This document shows, piece after piece, positions 49,971 through 58,884 of a DNA stretch of 64,000 nt; position 1 is the stretch's first letter, and every line of letters starts with the position of its first letter. The stretch lies in the NCBI RefSeq assembly GCF_013340305.1, contig NZ_BLVP01000001.1, positions 310,001-374,000 on the forward strand, written 5' to 3'. The DNA is from Desulfovibrio psychrotolerans (GTDB lineage Bacteria > Desulfobacterota > Desulfovibrionia > Desulfovibrionales > Desulfovibrionaceae). Position numbers and translations under genes: made by a program. The notes beneath the pieces are model-generated. The model did no database searches and was not told the origin of the DNA. It saw only the letters and a program-made list of their open reading frames with translations.

Positions 49971-51626
49971 ATGCCCGGAATAAGCAGTTCTTCACGCCGC
50001 CTTGCCCCGTTTGCCTTTTCCTCCCGCCGGTCGCCCGTCTATGCGGAAGGGGGCATGGTCGCCGCTTCCCAACCCTCTGCGGTGGAAGCGGGCCTTCACA
50101 TGCTGCGGCAGGGCGGTTCCGCTGCAGATGCCGCCGTGGCTGCGGCCGCCGTTCTGGCTGTTACGGAACCTTGTTCAACCGGCCCCGGGGGCGATGCATT
50201 CGTCCTGTACCACCATGCCGCCACCAAGACCGTCCACGCCCTGAACGGGTCCGGGCGCAGCCCGTCGCGCCTTGGTCTGGATGCACTGCTTGCACAGGGC
50301 TGGGAAAACATTCCGGAACATCACGGCCTGGCGGTAACCACACCGGGAGCCGTGGCGGCGTGGTGCGCCCTGCACGCACGCTTCGGCAGACTGGAGCGCA
50401 CGGCAGTATTCCAGCCCGCCATCCGCCTTGCCGAAGAAGGATTCAGCATCGGTCCGGTCACCTCCGAGCTGTGGTCCCATGCAGATGCCCTGCGCGCCCA
50501 TGCCTCCGGCGATAGCGCAACAGCCCCACACGCCGCCCTGCTTCCGGGCGCACGGGCCCCCATGCCGGGAGAGCGCGTACGCAATCCGCACCTTGCCGCC
50601 GTCCTTTCCGCCATAGCCCAAAAGGGGCCGCAGGCCTTCTATGAAGGCGAAACGGCCCGTTGCATGGCGCAGGCAGTGCAGGCAGCGGGCGGCGTGCTGG
50701 AAGAAGAGGATCTCGCCGCATGCACGGCTGAGTGGGTCACCCCCCTGTCGCTTGCCTACGGCGGGGTAACGGTTCATGAATGCCCGCCTAACGGGCAGGG
50801 CATCGTTGCCCTCTCTGCATTGGGCATTCTGAGCCACACGGACCATCTTGCCCATGCGCCGCTCTCCCCGGAGCGACTGCACCGGCAGATCGAAGCCCTG
50901 CGTCTGGCATTTGCCGATGCCCGCCGCTACATCTGCGACCCCGCCCACGCAGACGCATCCCTCTGGTCTGCCCTCATCGCCCCGGAATACACGGCGCAGC
51001 GCGCCCAACGCATCCTGCCGGACCGCCGCAACCCCGCCATCATGCACGGCACGCCGGAAACCGGAAGCGATACCGTCCTGTTCTGCGCTGCAGACCGCGA
51101 CGGCAACGCCGTCTCCATGGTCAACTCCGTCTACGGCAACTTCGGCAGCGGCATCGTGCCGTACGGGCTCGGCTTCGCCCTCCAGAACCGGGGCTGCAAT
51201 TTCTCTCTGGTCCCGGATCATCCAAACTGTGCCGCTCCCGCCAAACGCCCCTATCACACCATCATCCCCTGCCTCACCACCCTGCCGGACGGTTCCCTGC
51301 ACGCCGCACTGGGGGTTATGGGCGGCTTCATGCAGCCGCAGGGGCACATTCAGGTGCTTTCCGCCATGCTGGATGACGGATGCGATACGCAGACTGCTCT
51401 GGACCAGCCCCGCTTCTGCGTTCAACCGGACGGAAGCGTGGCGTTGGAAGAAGGTCTGCCCGAACACGCGGCGGAAATTCTGGGAACCATGCGGCATCCT
51501 GTGCAGGTGGTGTCGGGATTCGAGCGCAAACTCTTCGGACGCGGGCAGATCATCCTGCGGGACGGCAACGGGTTCTACGAAGGCGGCAGCGATCCCAGAG
51601 CAGACGGCTGCGCCTTCGGCATATAG
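49971..51626 (+). CDS. ggt: Gamma-glutamyltransferase family Ntn-hydrolase
   Basis: A 551-residue member of the GGT/cephalosporin-acylase family. AEGGMVAASQPSAVEAGLHMLRQGGSAADAAVA is the diagnostic N-terminal block. The catalytic Thr that becomes the new N-terminus after self-cleavage is in SDTVLFCAADRDGNAVSMV (about residue 365). NSVYGNFGSGIV and RPYHTIIPCL belong to the substrate site. No signal peptide is visible, so unlike E. coli GGT it may act in the cytoplasm. AGGGAACAC precedes the ATG at 49971. The frame is open far to the left, but that part is antisense to oorABD. Confidence 0.9.
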   Translation: MPGISSSSRRLAPFAFSSRRSPVYAEGGMVAASQPSAVEAGLHMLRQGGSAADAAVAAAAVLAVTEPCSTGPGGDAFVLYHHAATKTVHALNGSGRSPSRLGLDALLAQGWENIPEHHGLAVTTPGAVAAWCALHARFGRLERTAVFQPAIRLAEEGFSIGPVTSELWSHADALRAHASGDSATAPHAALLPGARAPMPGERVRNPHLAAVLSAIAQKGPQAFYEGETARCMAQAVQAAGGVLEEEDLAACTAEWVTPLSLAYGGVTVHECPPNGQGIVALSALGILSHTDHLAHAPLSPERLHRQIEALRLAFADARRYICDPAHADASLWSALIAPEYTAQRAQRILPDRRNPAIMHGTPETGSDTVLFCAADRDGNAVSMVNSVYGNFGSGIVPYGLGFALQNRGCNFSLVPDHPNCAAPAKRPYHTIIPCLTTLPDGSLHAALGVMGGFMQPQGHIQVLSAMLDDGCDTQTALDQPRFCVQPDGSVALEEGLPEHAAEILGTMRHPVQVVSGFERKLFGRGQIILRDGNGFYEGGSDPRADGCAFGI

Positions 51627-51683
51627 GCTGGCATTCAGCGCAGCAGCACCCTCTTTCCGATGGCTCCCCTGCGCCCAACACCT

Positions 51684-51715
51684 AAAAAAAGGGCGGCGTC
51701 ATCACAACGCCGCCC
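51684..51715 (-). terminator. Terminator of the ior-nifA operon
   Basis: GGGCGGCGT (51691-51699) and ACGCCGCCC (51707-51715) form a 9-bp stem; on the minus strand a run of seven T residues follows. It may also end ggt from the other side. Confidence 0.88.
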
Positions 51716-51771
51716 CTCAAATTAGTCCTTCAATGCCTCACCCTGGCTGCACACAGGAGGCCAGCCACACG

Positions 51772-53352
51772 CTAGCGAGGTCTGCCCTTAGCCACGGCAA
51801 ACTTCTTGGCGTCCAGCCCGTACTTCTTCACCTTGTAGTTCACAATACGGTAACTCACGCGCAGGTCACGGGCTGCCTGCAACATGTTGCCGCGTGCCTT
51901 CTTCAGGGCATCCACCAGCAGTTCCTGTTCAAACTTGGCTACCGCCTCGCAGAAGGAAAGGTTGGAATCCGTCGCCGTGCTTTCCGCCGTCTGCAACGAT
52001 GGCGGCAAATGGTACGTGCGGATAACGTGCTCATCGCACACCAGCACTGCCCGCTCAATGCAGTTCTTCAATTCGCGGATGTTACCCGGCCAGTGGTACT
52101 GCGTGAACAGGTCAATGGCCGGAGTAGATATCCGTTTAATATCACGGGTATACTCTTCGGCGTACAGACTGAGGAAATGCTCCGCCAACGGCAGAATATC
52201 CTCACGCCGCTCCCGCAGCGGCGGAATGAACACCGGAAAAACGTTAATGCGGTAGTACAAATCTTCGCGGAACAGCCCCTTTTCCACCAGCTCTTCAAGG
52301 GGCTGGTGCGTGGCGCAGATGAGCCGCACATCAACCGTTATGGTCTTTTCGCTGCCAAGGCGCTGTATTTCCTGCTCCTGAATAGCACGCAGCACCTTTG
52401 CCTGCGCCGTGGGACTAAGCTCGCCCACCTCGTCAAGGAACAGGGTACCCTTGTTCGCCAGTTCAAAAAGGCCCTTCTTGTCCTGCACTGCGCCGGTAAA
52501 AGCGCCCTTCTGGTAGCCGAAGAGTTCGCTCTCCACCAGTTCGGATGGCAGAGCCGCGCAGTTGAGCTTGATAAGCTGCTGCTCCCTGCGCGGGCTGGCC
52601 TGATGAATGGCCTCCGCGAGCAATTCCTTGCCCGTGCCGGATTCCCCGCGTAGCAGCGCGGTGGCACGGCTGGGTCCGACTTGCGCAGTCTGGTTCAGCA
52701 CCAGCCGCATGGCCTTGGAAGCGGCAACGATGTTGGGCGGAATAAATCCCGTCTCCACGTTGTCGCCCGCAATAAGCCCCTGCGACATCAGATGCTTCTG
52801 CCTCGCCATTTCCTCCTGCAGGTAGGCGGCGTGGTTGGCAATCATGCCCGCCACCACGGCAAGGAACTTGGACTGCCCGTTCAGCTTCTGCATCTCGCTC
52901 ACGGGGGTATCCACACTCAACGTGCCGATAACCTCCCGCGAATCGTCGTCCTCGCCCGGCCCAAGCACCGGCACGCAGATGAATGCCAGCGACTTCAGCT
53001 CCTCCTCAGTCCGTCCAAAAGCACGGTTAAGGAATGCCGGATGATCCTTCATGCGCGGCACAATGACCGGCTGGCCGGTGGAGAACACCTGCCCTGTCAC
53101 GCCCACTCCCGGCTCGTATTCCACATGCGCCTGCTTAATGGGAGTATGCGTCAGGCTGAGTTTGAGCGTGCGCGTTTCCGGGTCAAAGATGACCAGATGC
53201 GGACGCTGAAAATCATGGTTCTCCGCCAGCGTTTTCAGAAGCGACTTCAGAGTGGACTGAAAGGGGCGCTGAGGCCCCATTTCAGAAACAATGCGCTGAA
53301 GCGTACCGAGATACGGCTGCAGACTGACGTCTTGTAGATTGGTTACACTCAT
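51772..53352 (-). CDS. NifA-like sigma-54-dependent activator (GAF-AAA-HTH)
   Basis: A 526-residue enhancer-binding protein with an N-terminal GAF domain (about 25-180: LVIFDPETRTLKLSL, PGVGVTGQVFSTGQPVIVPRM). The AAA+ domain (about 205-430) has Walker A GESGTGKE at 236-243, the GAFTGA loop at 283-288 and Walker B GTLFLDEVGE. The C-terminal helix-turn-helix lies at about 480-515 (ARGNMLQAARDLRVSYRIVNYKVKKYG). There is no receiver domain, so it senses a ligand or a partner through GAF. It is the last gene behind iorAB, and probably controls that locus or other amino-acid-linked genes; no sigma-54 site was found directly before iorA. Confidence 0.93.
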   Translation of the reverse strand: MSVTNLQDVSLQPYLGTLQRIVSEMGPQRPFQSTLKSLLKTLAENHDFQRPHLVIFDPETRTLKLSLTHTPIKQAHVEYEPGVGVTGQVFSTGQPVIVPRMKDHPAFLNRAFGRTEEELKSLAFICVPVLGPGEDDDSREVIGTLSVDTPVSEMQKLNGQSKFLAVVAGMIANHAAYLQEEMARQKHLMSQGLIAGDNVETGFIPPNIVAASKAMRLVLNQTAQVGPSRATALLRGESGTGKELLAEAIHQASPRREQQLIKLNCAALPSELVESELFGYQKGAFTGAVQDKKGLFELANKGTLFLDEVGELSPTAQAKVLRAIQEQEIQRLGSEKTITVDVRLICATHQPLEELVEKGLFREDLYYRINVFPVFIPPLRERREDILPLAEHFLSLYAEEYTRDIKRISTPAIDLFTQYHWPGNIRELKNCIERAVLVCDEHVIRTYHLPPSLQTAESTATDSNLSFCEAVAKFEQELLVDALKKARGNMLQAARDLRVSYRIVNYKVKKYGLDAKKFAVAKGRPR

Positions 53353-53367
53353 AGAATTTGTGTTTTC

Positions 53368-53958
53368 CTAGCCGGCCAGTGCCTGAACTCCCAGCTCCAC
53401 AGCCTTAAGGTTCATATCCACCAGCGAAGGCTTCAGATATTTCCGGATTGCGGTTTCCAGCGCCTGCGGGCCAAACGGCGACAACCCGGAGGCGCACAGC
53501 GCGCCAAGCAGCACAATATTCCCCGCCTGCACAGACCCGGCCTGTACGCCCAGTGTCCTGCACGGCAGGAACCAACACTTGGCGGAACACCCCTTCACCC
53601 GCTCCGATATGTGTTCCATGGAGGGATAGCTTTCCCTGCCGCATGAAACGCCTACGGGAGGCAACGGTTCAGTATTGCTGATAACACTGCCGCCCTTGGC
53701 AAGATAGGGAAGCGCGCGCAGGGTTTCCAGCGGTTCGAACCCAAGCACGATATCGGCTTCACCATGGCTTATCTTGGGGCTCTTCCAGCCGCCCAGCAGC
53801 ACGGTAGATTCCACCACCCCGCCACGCTGCGCCATACCGTGAATCTCGCCGGAAACCACGTCCAGTCCCTGTTCAAGGGCGGCACGGGCAAACAGCGTGG
53901 TCGCGGTAAGGGTGCCCTGCCCGCCAACGCCGGTCATGAATATGCGGATGCGATCCAT
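53368..53958 (-). CDS. iorB: Indolepyruvate ferredoxin oxidoreductase, beta subunit
   Basis: A 196-residue gamma-domain-type subunit. IFMTGVGGQGTLTATTLFARAALEQG and GEIHGMAQRGGVVESTV are hallmarks of IorB. With IorA it converts aryl-pyruvates (indolepyruvate, phenylpyruvate) and CoA to aryl-acetyl-CoA and reduced ferredoxin, or the reverse. Its start directly follows the iorA stop, and 15 bases separate its stop from the NifA-like gene. Confidence 0.94.
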   Translation of the reverse strand: MDRIRIFMTGVGGQGTLTATTLFARAALEQGLDVVSGEIHGMAQRGGVVESTVLLGGWKSPKISHGEADIVLGFEPLETLRALPYLAKGGSVISNTEPLPPVGVSCGRESYPSMEHISERVKGCSAKCWFLPCRTLGVQAGSVQAGNIVLLGALCASGLSPFGPQALETAIRKYLKPSLVDMNLKAVELGVQALAG

Positions 53959-55797
53959 CTAGGCACTCCTTTTGCGGGCTTTGAAGGTCTTGCTGATCTG
54001 CATGCACACCATGCAGCCGGAACAGAGAGACTCATCCACCTGCACGCCCGTATCGTCACGGTAGAAGGCAGGACAGGCAAAATCGTTCAGCACGCGGTCC
54101 GTCTCCGGCCCCTGCTCCGCCACATAGGCAGCCTGCGGACGCACCAGCTTGAACGCACGCCGCGCATACAGAATGCAAGGTTCTTCGGTAATGATAACCC
54201 GCACTCCGGACTTGGCCTTCATTTCCTCAAATACCTTGGTGGTGGCCTTCAGGTTAAAAGGCTTCACCTTGGCAACTTCGGTCACGCCGCACCCGCGCAC
54301 AATGGATTCTATGTCCAGATGCACACAGGCATCGCCCAGCACCTTGGCGTCCACGCCGGGGTTAAGCTGATGCCCGGTCATGGCAGTCGTGCCGTTGTCC
54401 AGCACCACTACCAGCACATCGTGCTTGTTGAACACCGCGTTCACCAGCCCGGTGATGCCGGAGTGGAAGAAGGTGGAATCGCCGATAAAGGCCACCACGT
54501 CCTTGCCGGAAGAACGGGCGAACCCGGTGCCGGAAGAAACGGAAGAACCCATGCAGAACAGAAAATCCGCCATCCGCAGCGGGGGCAGCAGCCCCAGCGT
54601 GTAGCAGCCGATGTCGCTGGAATAGTAGGCATCGTCGCCAAATATCTGCCGCACCACGTAATAGACCGCCCGGTGCGAGCAGCCCGCACACAGGTTCGGC
54701 GGACGCACGGGCAGGTCCGCATCTCCTTCAAAACAGACGGGAGAAACAGGCTCAGCCTCCAGATGCTGCGCCAGCGCCATCTGAATAGCCGTGGTGGTGT
54801 ATTCACCCTGAATGGTCAGGTACTCACCCTTGCCATACACCTGCAACCCAAGTCCGCGCTCCTGCACCAGCGCGCGGATATCCTTTTCCAACAGGGGTTC
54901 CAGCTCCTCAATCACAATCACCTTGGTGACGTTGCGCAGAAAATCTTCAATAAGCGCAAGCGGCAAAGGCCAGCTCATACCCAGATCCAGCACAGAAACC
55001 TTGTCTTCCCAGCCCTGCTCGGCGAGCACGTCGGCAAGATAGGACCGCGCAATGCCGGAAGCAATTATCCCCACCCTGCCGGTACCGCGCACGGTGTTCC
55101 ACGGAGAATTCTCCGCCACCTCGCGGATATTTTCCATGGCCTTGGCCAGTTCCACGTGCCGGGCGCGCGCCACGGCGGGCACAGGCACAAAGCGCCTTAC
55201 ATTACGGGCAAACTCCACTATCTCCGCCGGCTTCGGCCGCTCGTCAAAAACAACCGGGCCGCGCAGATGGTTCACGCGGGTAGTCGTGCGCAGCATCACA
55301 GGCTGCTGGGTCTTGCGGGCAAGCAGCAGGGCCTCGCGGGCCATATCCTTGGCTTCCTGCGCTGTGGAAGGCTCAAAACAGGGCATATTCGCCATGCGGG
55401 CGTAATAGCGGTTATCCTGCTCGTTCTGGCTGGAATGGCATCCCGGGTCATCGGCAGAGAGCAGCACCAATCCGCCGGGAAGACCGGTGTAAGTCATGGT
55501 CAGCAGCGGGTCCGCCGCCACGTTCACGCCCACGTGCTTCATGGTCACCAACGTCAGGGCTCCGCCAAGCGCCGCTCCGGCAGCCACTTCCATGGCCACC
55601 TTTTCGTTCACGGAATATTCAAAATAGTAGCTGCCGTCCTTAAGACGATGAAACGTGTCGGGAACTTCGGAAGAAGGTGTACCCGGGTAACAGGTAACAA
55701 CATTCACGCCCGCTTCCAACGCGCCACGCACAATGGCCTCGTTGCCGAGCAGCAGGTGTTTTTCACCGGAATTTCCGGCCAGAATCGGATGCGCCAT
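53959..55797 (-). CDS. iorA: Indolepyruvate ferredoxin oxidoreductase, alpha subunit
   Basis: A 612-residue TPP enzyme subunit. LLLGNEAIVRGALEAGVNVVTCYPGTPSSEVPDTF opens the pyrimidine domain; SDIGCYTLGLLPPL and FIGDSTFFHSGITGLVNAVFNKHD contain the TPP motif. The C-terminal ferredoxin domain looks reduced: CPAF and CSGCMVC remain, but the Cys residues for a second cluster and the usual final C-P are missing, and the chain ends about 13 residues later. So only one [4Fe-4S] is likely, where most IorA have two. I start at the ATG at 55797, after CAGGAG. Confidence 0.93.
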   Translation of the reverse strand: MAHPILAGNSGEKHLLLGNEAIVRGALEAGVNVVTCYPGTPSSEVPDTFHRLKDGSYYFEYSVNEKVAMEVAAGAALGGALTLVTMKHVGVNVAADPLLTMTYTGLPGGLVLLSADDPGCHSSQNEQDNRYYARMANMPCFEPSTAQEAKDMAREALLLARKTQQPVMLRTTTRVNHLRGPVVFDERPKPAEIVEFARNVRRFVPVPAVARARHVELAKAMENIREVAENSPWNTVRGTGRVGIIASGIARSYLADVLAEQGWEDKVSVLDLGMSWPLPLALIEDFLRNVTKVIVIEELEPLLEKDIRALVQERGLGLQVYGKGEYLTIQGEYTTTAIQMALAQHLEAEPVSPVCFEGDADLPVRPPNLCAGCSHRAVYYVVRQIFGDDAYYSSDIGCYTLGLLPPLRMADFLFCMGSSVSSGTGFARSSGKDVVAFIGDSTFFHSGITGLVNAVFNKHDVLVVVLDNGTTAMTGHQLNPGVDAKVLGDACVHLDIESIVRGCGVTEVAKVKPFNLKATTKVFEEMKAKSGVRVIITEEPCILYARRAFKLVRPQAAYVAEQGPETDRVLNDFACPAFYRDDTGVQVDESLCSGCMVCMQISKTFKARKRSA

Positions 55798-55857
55798 GGT
55801 AGATTGTACTCCTGAAGGGGCCGGAATTCCCGGCCCGGTCATGATGATGGATAGAGC

Positions 55858-56670
55858 CTAGCCCTTGCGCGCCTTAAGGTCGGCAATCTTGTGGGCAAAC
55901 ATCTCCTTGTCTCCGTCGGTACCCTGCGTCATCAGGCTTTCATACGCGGCAATAGCCCGGTCCAGCCTGCCAACCTGCTCTGCGACAACCGCAAGCTGCA
56001 GCAGTGCAATATTTTTAAAGCTCTCAGGCGCGGCCGCCTCCGCAGCCTCCATGGCTGCAAACGCTTCTTCCGCCTTTCCGGCGGCCACAAGCGTCTGCGC
56101 CCTGCCCATACGGGCAATGAATACGGCATCTCCCGTGGCGGTGGCCACCAGCGAATCCCAAGCGGCCCCTGCGCGGTCATACGCACCGGCCTCAAGGCTC
56201 AGGCGGGCCAGTTCAAACAACGCAGACGTGCGCACGGCAACGGGGGCCTTGGCGGCAAAAGCCTCCAACGCCTCCAGCCTGGCCTGCCCGTCTCGGTTCA
56301 CCAGTATCTCACCCAGTTCGGTACGGGCAGAGACAATAGCACTCCTGCTGCTGTATTCATATGCGCCGTATCCGGCCACAATGACCAGAACAGCGCCTAT
56401 TCCCACAAGAATTTTCTTGTAATTATCCGTCAGAAACGTAAGCAGCGGCTGCGCCTCGCGGGAAACACCATGCTGCAATTCATCCATAAATCCGGCACCG
56501 CCGGGCTGCGCCATGCCCCCTTTGCAACCGGGCTGCGCACCAGATGCGCAGGAAGAACCCGCCAACGCCGCCGTGCCCACAGGCCCTGCGGAACTGGAAG
56601 AGTGTGCGGCTCCCGTTGCTTTAACGGAATCCTTGGACCCGGCCTTATGAGACTCCCTGTTCTCCGACAT
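55858..56670 (-). CDS. Membrane-anchored TPR protein (YfgM-like)
   Basis: A 270-residue protein with a long polar, Ser/Ala/Gly-rich N-terminus (to about 75), one membrane helix (KILVGIGAVLVIVAGYGAYEY, about 87-107) and a TPR-like periplasmic domain (about 115-265; repeated A-rich helix pairs such as GQARLEALEAFAAKAP and AFAAMEAAEAAAPESF). This is the layout of YfgM-type proteins, which work with SecYEG and periplasmic chaperones. ATG at 56670 with AGGAGAG. It lies 61 bases before iorA and may be first in that operon, which would be unexpected functionally. Confidence 0.8.
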   Translation of the reverse strand: MSENRESHKAGSKDSVKATGAAHSSSSAGPVGTAALAGSSCASGAQPGCKGGMAQPGGAGFMDELQHGVSREAQPLLTFLTDNYKKILVGIGAVLVIVAGYGAYEYSSRSAIVSARTELGEILVNRDGQARLEALEAFAAKAPVAVRTSALFELARLSLEAGAYDRAGAAWDSLVATATGDAVFIARMGRAQTLVAAGKAEEAFAAMEAAEAAAPESFKNIALLQLAVVAEQVGRLDRAIAAYESLMTQGTDGDKEMFAHKIADLKARKG

Positions 56671-56930
56671 GCAGTATTCTCTCCTAAATTGTGTCGTATG
56701 ACAGTTGACTCGCGCTGCGCACAGCACAAAAACGCACTCACTTGTAAGCTGGTCTTACGAAAATGTCAAAAGGGATTTCGGCGTCCGTGCTCGGAACTAT
56801 CGTACGCCGCAAAGCGGATTTTCGCAGAATGCGAAGCCCAGAATGCACGATTGCGCATGCTTGCGCAAGCCCCGCCAACCGGGTATTATCATGTATTATA
56901 CTTACGAACAACACACAAGGTGGAGGGTTC
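56671..56930. promoter_or_regulatory. Divergent region with three dyads
   Basis: The 260-base gap between the TPR gene and proA contains three inverted repeats: GTAAG-N5-CTTAC (56744-56758), TTCGCA-GAA-TGCGAA (56821-56835, perfect) and GCTTGCGCAAGC (56859-56870, perfect). They may be operators for either direction; the regulators are unknown. The core TTGCGCAA also occurs at 37382-37389. Confidence 0.5.
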
Positions 56931-58190
56931 ATGGATATTTCGGCATACATGACGCAGATGGGGAAGAAAGCAAAAGAGGCCGCCAGAATCATCGGTGCAG
57001 CCCCCCCGGCCATGAAGTCCGAAGCCCTCGAACGGCTGGCGGACCTGCTCGTGCAGCGCGAGGCTCAGATAACCGCCGCCAACGAACTGGACCTCGAAGC
57101 CGCCCGCCAGCGCGGGATGGACGCCCCCCGCATGGACCGCCTGCGCCTCACTCCCGCCATCATTGCGGAAATGGCTTCGGCCTGCAGGCAGATAGCCGCC
57201 ATGCCCGACCCAGTCGGCGCGCTGGAATCGCAATGGCAGCGCCCCAACGGCCTTCTGGTGGGCAAAATGCGCATCCCCCTCGGCGTTATCGCCATGATTT
57301 ACGAATCCCGTCCCAACGTCACGGTCGATTCGGGCATCCTCTGCCTCAAGGCGGGCAACGCCGTCATCCTGCGCGGCGGCAGCGAGGCCATCCACTCCAA
57401 TCTCGCGCTTGCCGCTCTGGTGCACGAGGCGCTGGAAGCAGCCGGCCTGCCCCGCCACGCCGTGCAGGTGGTGGAAACCACAGACCGCGCCGCCATAGAG
57501 GCCATGTGCAAACTGGAGCAATACATAGATGTCATCATCCCCCGCGGGGGCGAATCGCTCATCCGCAACGTGGTGCAGATGGCCACCATGCCCGTGCTGA
57601 AACACTACGAAGGCGTGTGCCACGCCTACGTCGATCAGGGAGCCGACCTTGCGCAGGCCCTTGAGGTGGTCATGAATTCCAAGACCCACCGCCCCGGTGT
57701 GTGTAACGCGCTGGAAGGGCTTCTGGTACACGCGGACGAGGCACAGGCATTCCTCCCCATGGTGGCAGAGCGTCTCGGCGGTGCCGGGGTGGAATTCCGG
57801 GCCTGTCCCCGTTCCCTGCCCCTGTTGGGCAAGACCGCCGTTCCCATGCGGGAAGACGACCCCGGAACGGAATTTCACGCCCTCATCCTGCTGGTCAAGG
57901 TGGTCGATTCCATGCGTGAGGCGCAGGACCATATCGCCGCATACGGCTCCAACCACACAGAACTCATCTGCACGCGCGACCACAACCGGGCCATGCAGTT
58001 CGTCCGGGAGGTAGATGCCTCCATGGTGGCGGTAAACGCCTCATCCCGGTTCAACGATGGCGGTCAGCTCGGTCTGGGAGCAGAAATAGGTATCAGCACG
58101 TCCAAGCTGCATTCCTACGGTCCCATGGGGGTAACGGAACTCACCACAACCAAGTTCGTGGTCTTCGGCAGGGGACAGGTGCGGGCATAA
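56931..58190 (+). CDS. proA: Gamma-glutamyl phosphate reductase
   Basis: A 419-residue enzyme of the aldehyde-dehydrogenase superfamily that reduces gamma-glutamyl phosphate to glutamate semialdehyde in proline synthesis. LGVIAMIYESRPNVTVDSGILCLKAGNAVILRGGSEA is diagnostic, and HRPGVCNALEGLLVH carries the catalytic Cys. ASSRFNDGGQLGLGAEIGISTSKLH closes the active site. The ATG at 56931 has a strong GGTGGAGG Shine-Dalgarno. The following nadD starts one base after the stop. No proB is in the window. Confidence 0.97.
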   Translation: MDISAYMTQMGKKAKEAARIIGAAPPAMKSEALERLADLLVQREAQITAANELDLEAARQRGMDAPRMDRLRLTPAIIAEMASACRQIAAMPDPVGALESQWQRPNGLLVGKMRIPLGVIAMIYESRPNVTVDSGILCLKAGNAVILRGGSEAIHSNLALAALVHEALEAAGLPRHAVQVVETTDRAAIEAMCKLEQYIDVIIPRGGESLIRNVVQMATMPVLKHYEGVCHAYVDQGADLAQALEVVMNSKTHRPGVCNALEGLLVHADEAQAFLPMVAERLGGAGVEFRACPRSLPLLGKTAVPMREDDPGTEFHALILLVKVVDSMREAQDHIAAYGSNHTELICTRDHNRAMQFVREVDASMVAVNASSRFNDGGQLGLGAEIGISTSKLHSYGPMGVTELTTTKFVVFGRGQVRA

Positions 58191-58191
58191 C

Positions 58192-58884
58192 ATGCAGTGC
58201 ATAGGCATTCTGGGCGGCACATTCAATCCGGTTCACATAGGGCACATACGCCCCGCCGTGGAGGTGTTCGAAGCACTGCGCCCCGTCCGCATCGACCTGC
58301 TTCCCTGCGCCTCCCCCCCGCACAAGACAGAAGGAAACCTGCTGCCCTTCGACCTGCGTGTACGCCTGCTGGAGGCTGCGGCACGTCCCTTTCCCTTTCT
58401 GCGGGTAAACACCATGGAAAACGAACGCAGCGGCCCTTCCTACACCTATGACACGCTGTGCGAATACAGGCGTCTGTACCCGCACTCCGGGCTGTTCTTC
58501 ATTCTGGGTGCGGGAGACCTGCTCACCCTGCCCGACTGGCACAGGGGCAGGCAGTTGACGGATATGGCGGATATCGTTGTGTTGCCCCGTTCCGGCAGAG
58601 ATATCGAAACCTTTCACCATGCAACCCGCGCCTGTTGGCCGGACGCGGCAGAGATACGTGCCCCTGCCCCGCTGGAGGCCCTGTACAGACTCCCCTCGGG
58701 TCACCACGTCCGCTTTCTTCCCCAGCCCCGGCTGGACATAAGCGCCACGTTAATACGCGAACGCTGGCTGCGGGGGAGAAACCTCTCCTATCTCGTACCG
58801 GAAGCCGTGCTAAATACCATGCAGCAGCACCGGGACGAAATAACCGCCTGCTGGCAGCGGGAGGAACCGTCGGTCACTTCCTAG
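58192..58884 (+). CDS. nadD: Nicotinate-nucleotide adenylyltransferase
   Basis: A 230-residue nucleotidyltransferase of NAD synthesis that joins nicotinate mononucleotide to AMP. GILGGTFNPVHIGHIR has the nucleotide-binding H-x-G-H, and LDISATLIRERW near the C-terminus has the ISxTxxR signature. The family is usually about 210-220 residues long. It begins 1 base after proA and its 3' end overlaps the opposing GGDEF gene by 11 bases. Confidence 0.96.
   Translation: MQCIGILGGTFNPVHIGHIRPAVEVFEALRPVRIDLLPCASPPHKTEGNLLPFDLRVRLLEAAARPFPFLRVNTMENERSGPSYTYDTLCEYRRLYPHSGLFFILGAGDLLTLPDWHRGRQLTDMADIVVLPRSGRDIETFHHATRACWPDAAEIRAPAPLEALYRLPSGHHVRFLPQPRLDISATLIRERWLRGRNLSYLVPEAVLNTMQQHRDEITACWQREEPSVTS

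Noticed and set aside
53764-55815. A 683-codon plus-strand open frame
   Set aside because: It is the antisense shadow of iorA and iorB, with no recognisable domain.
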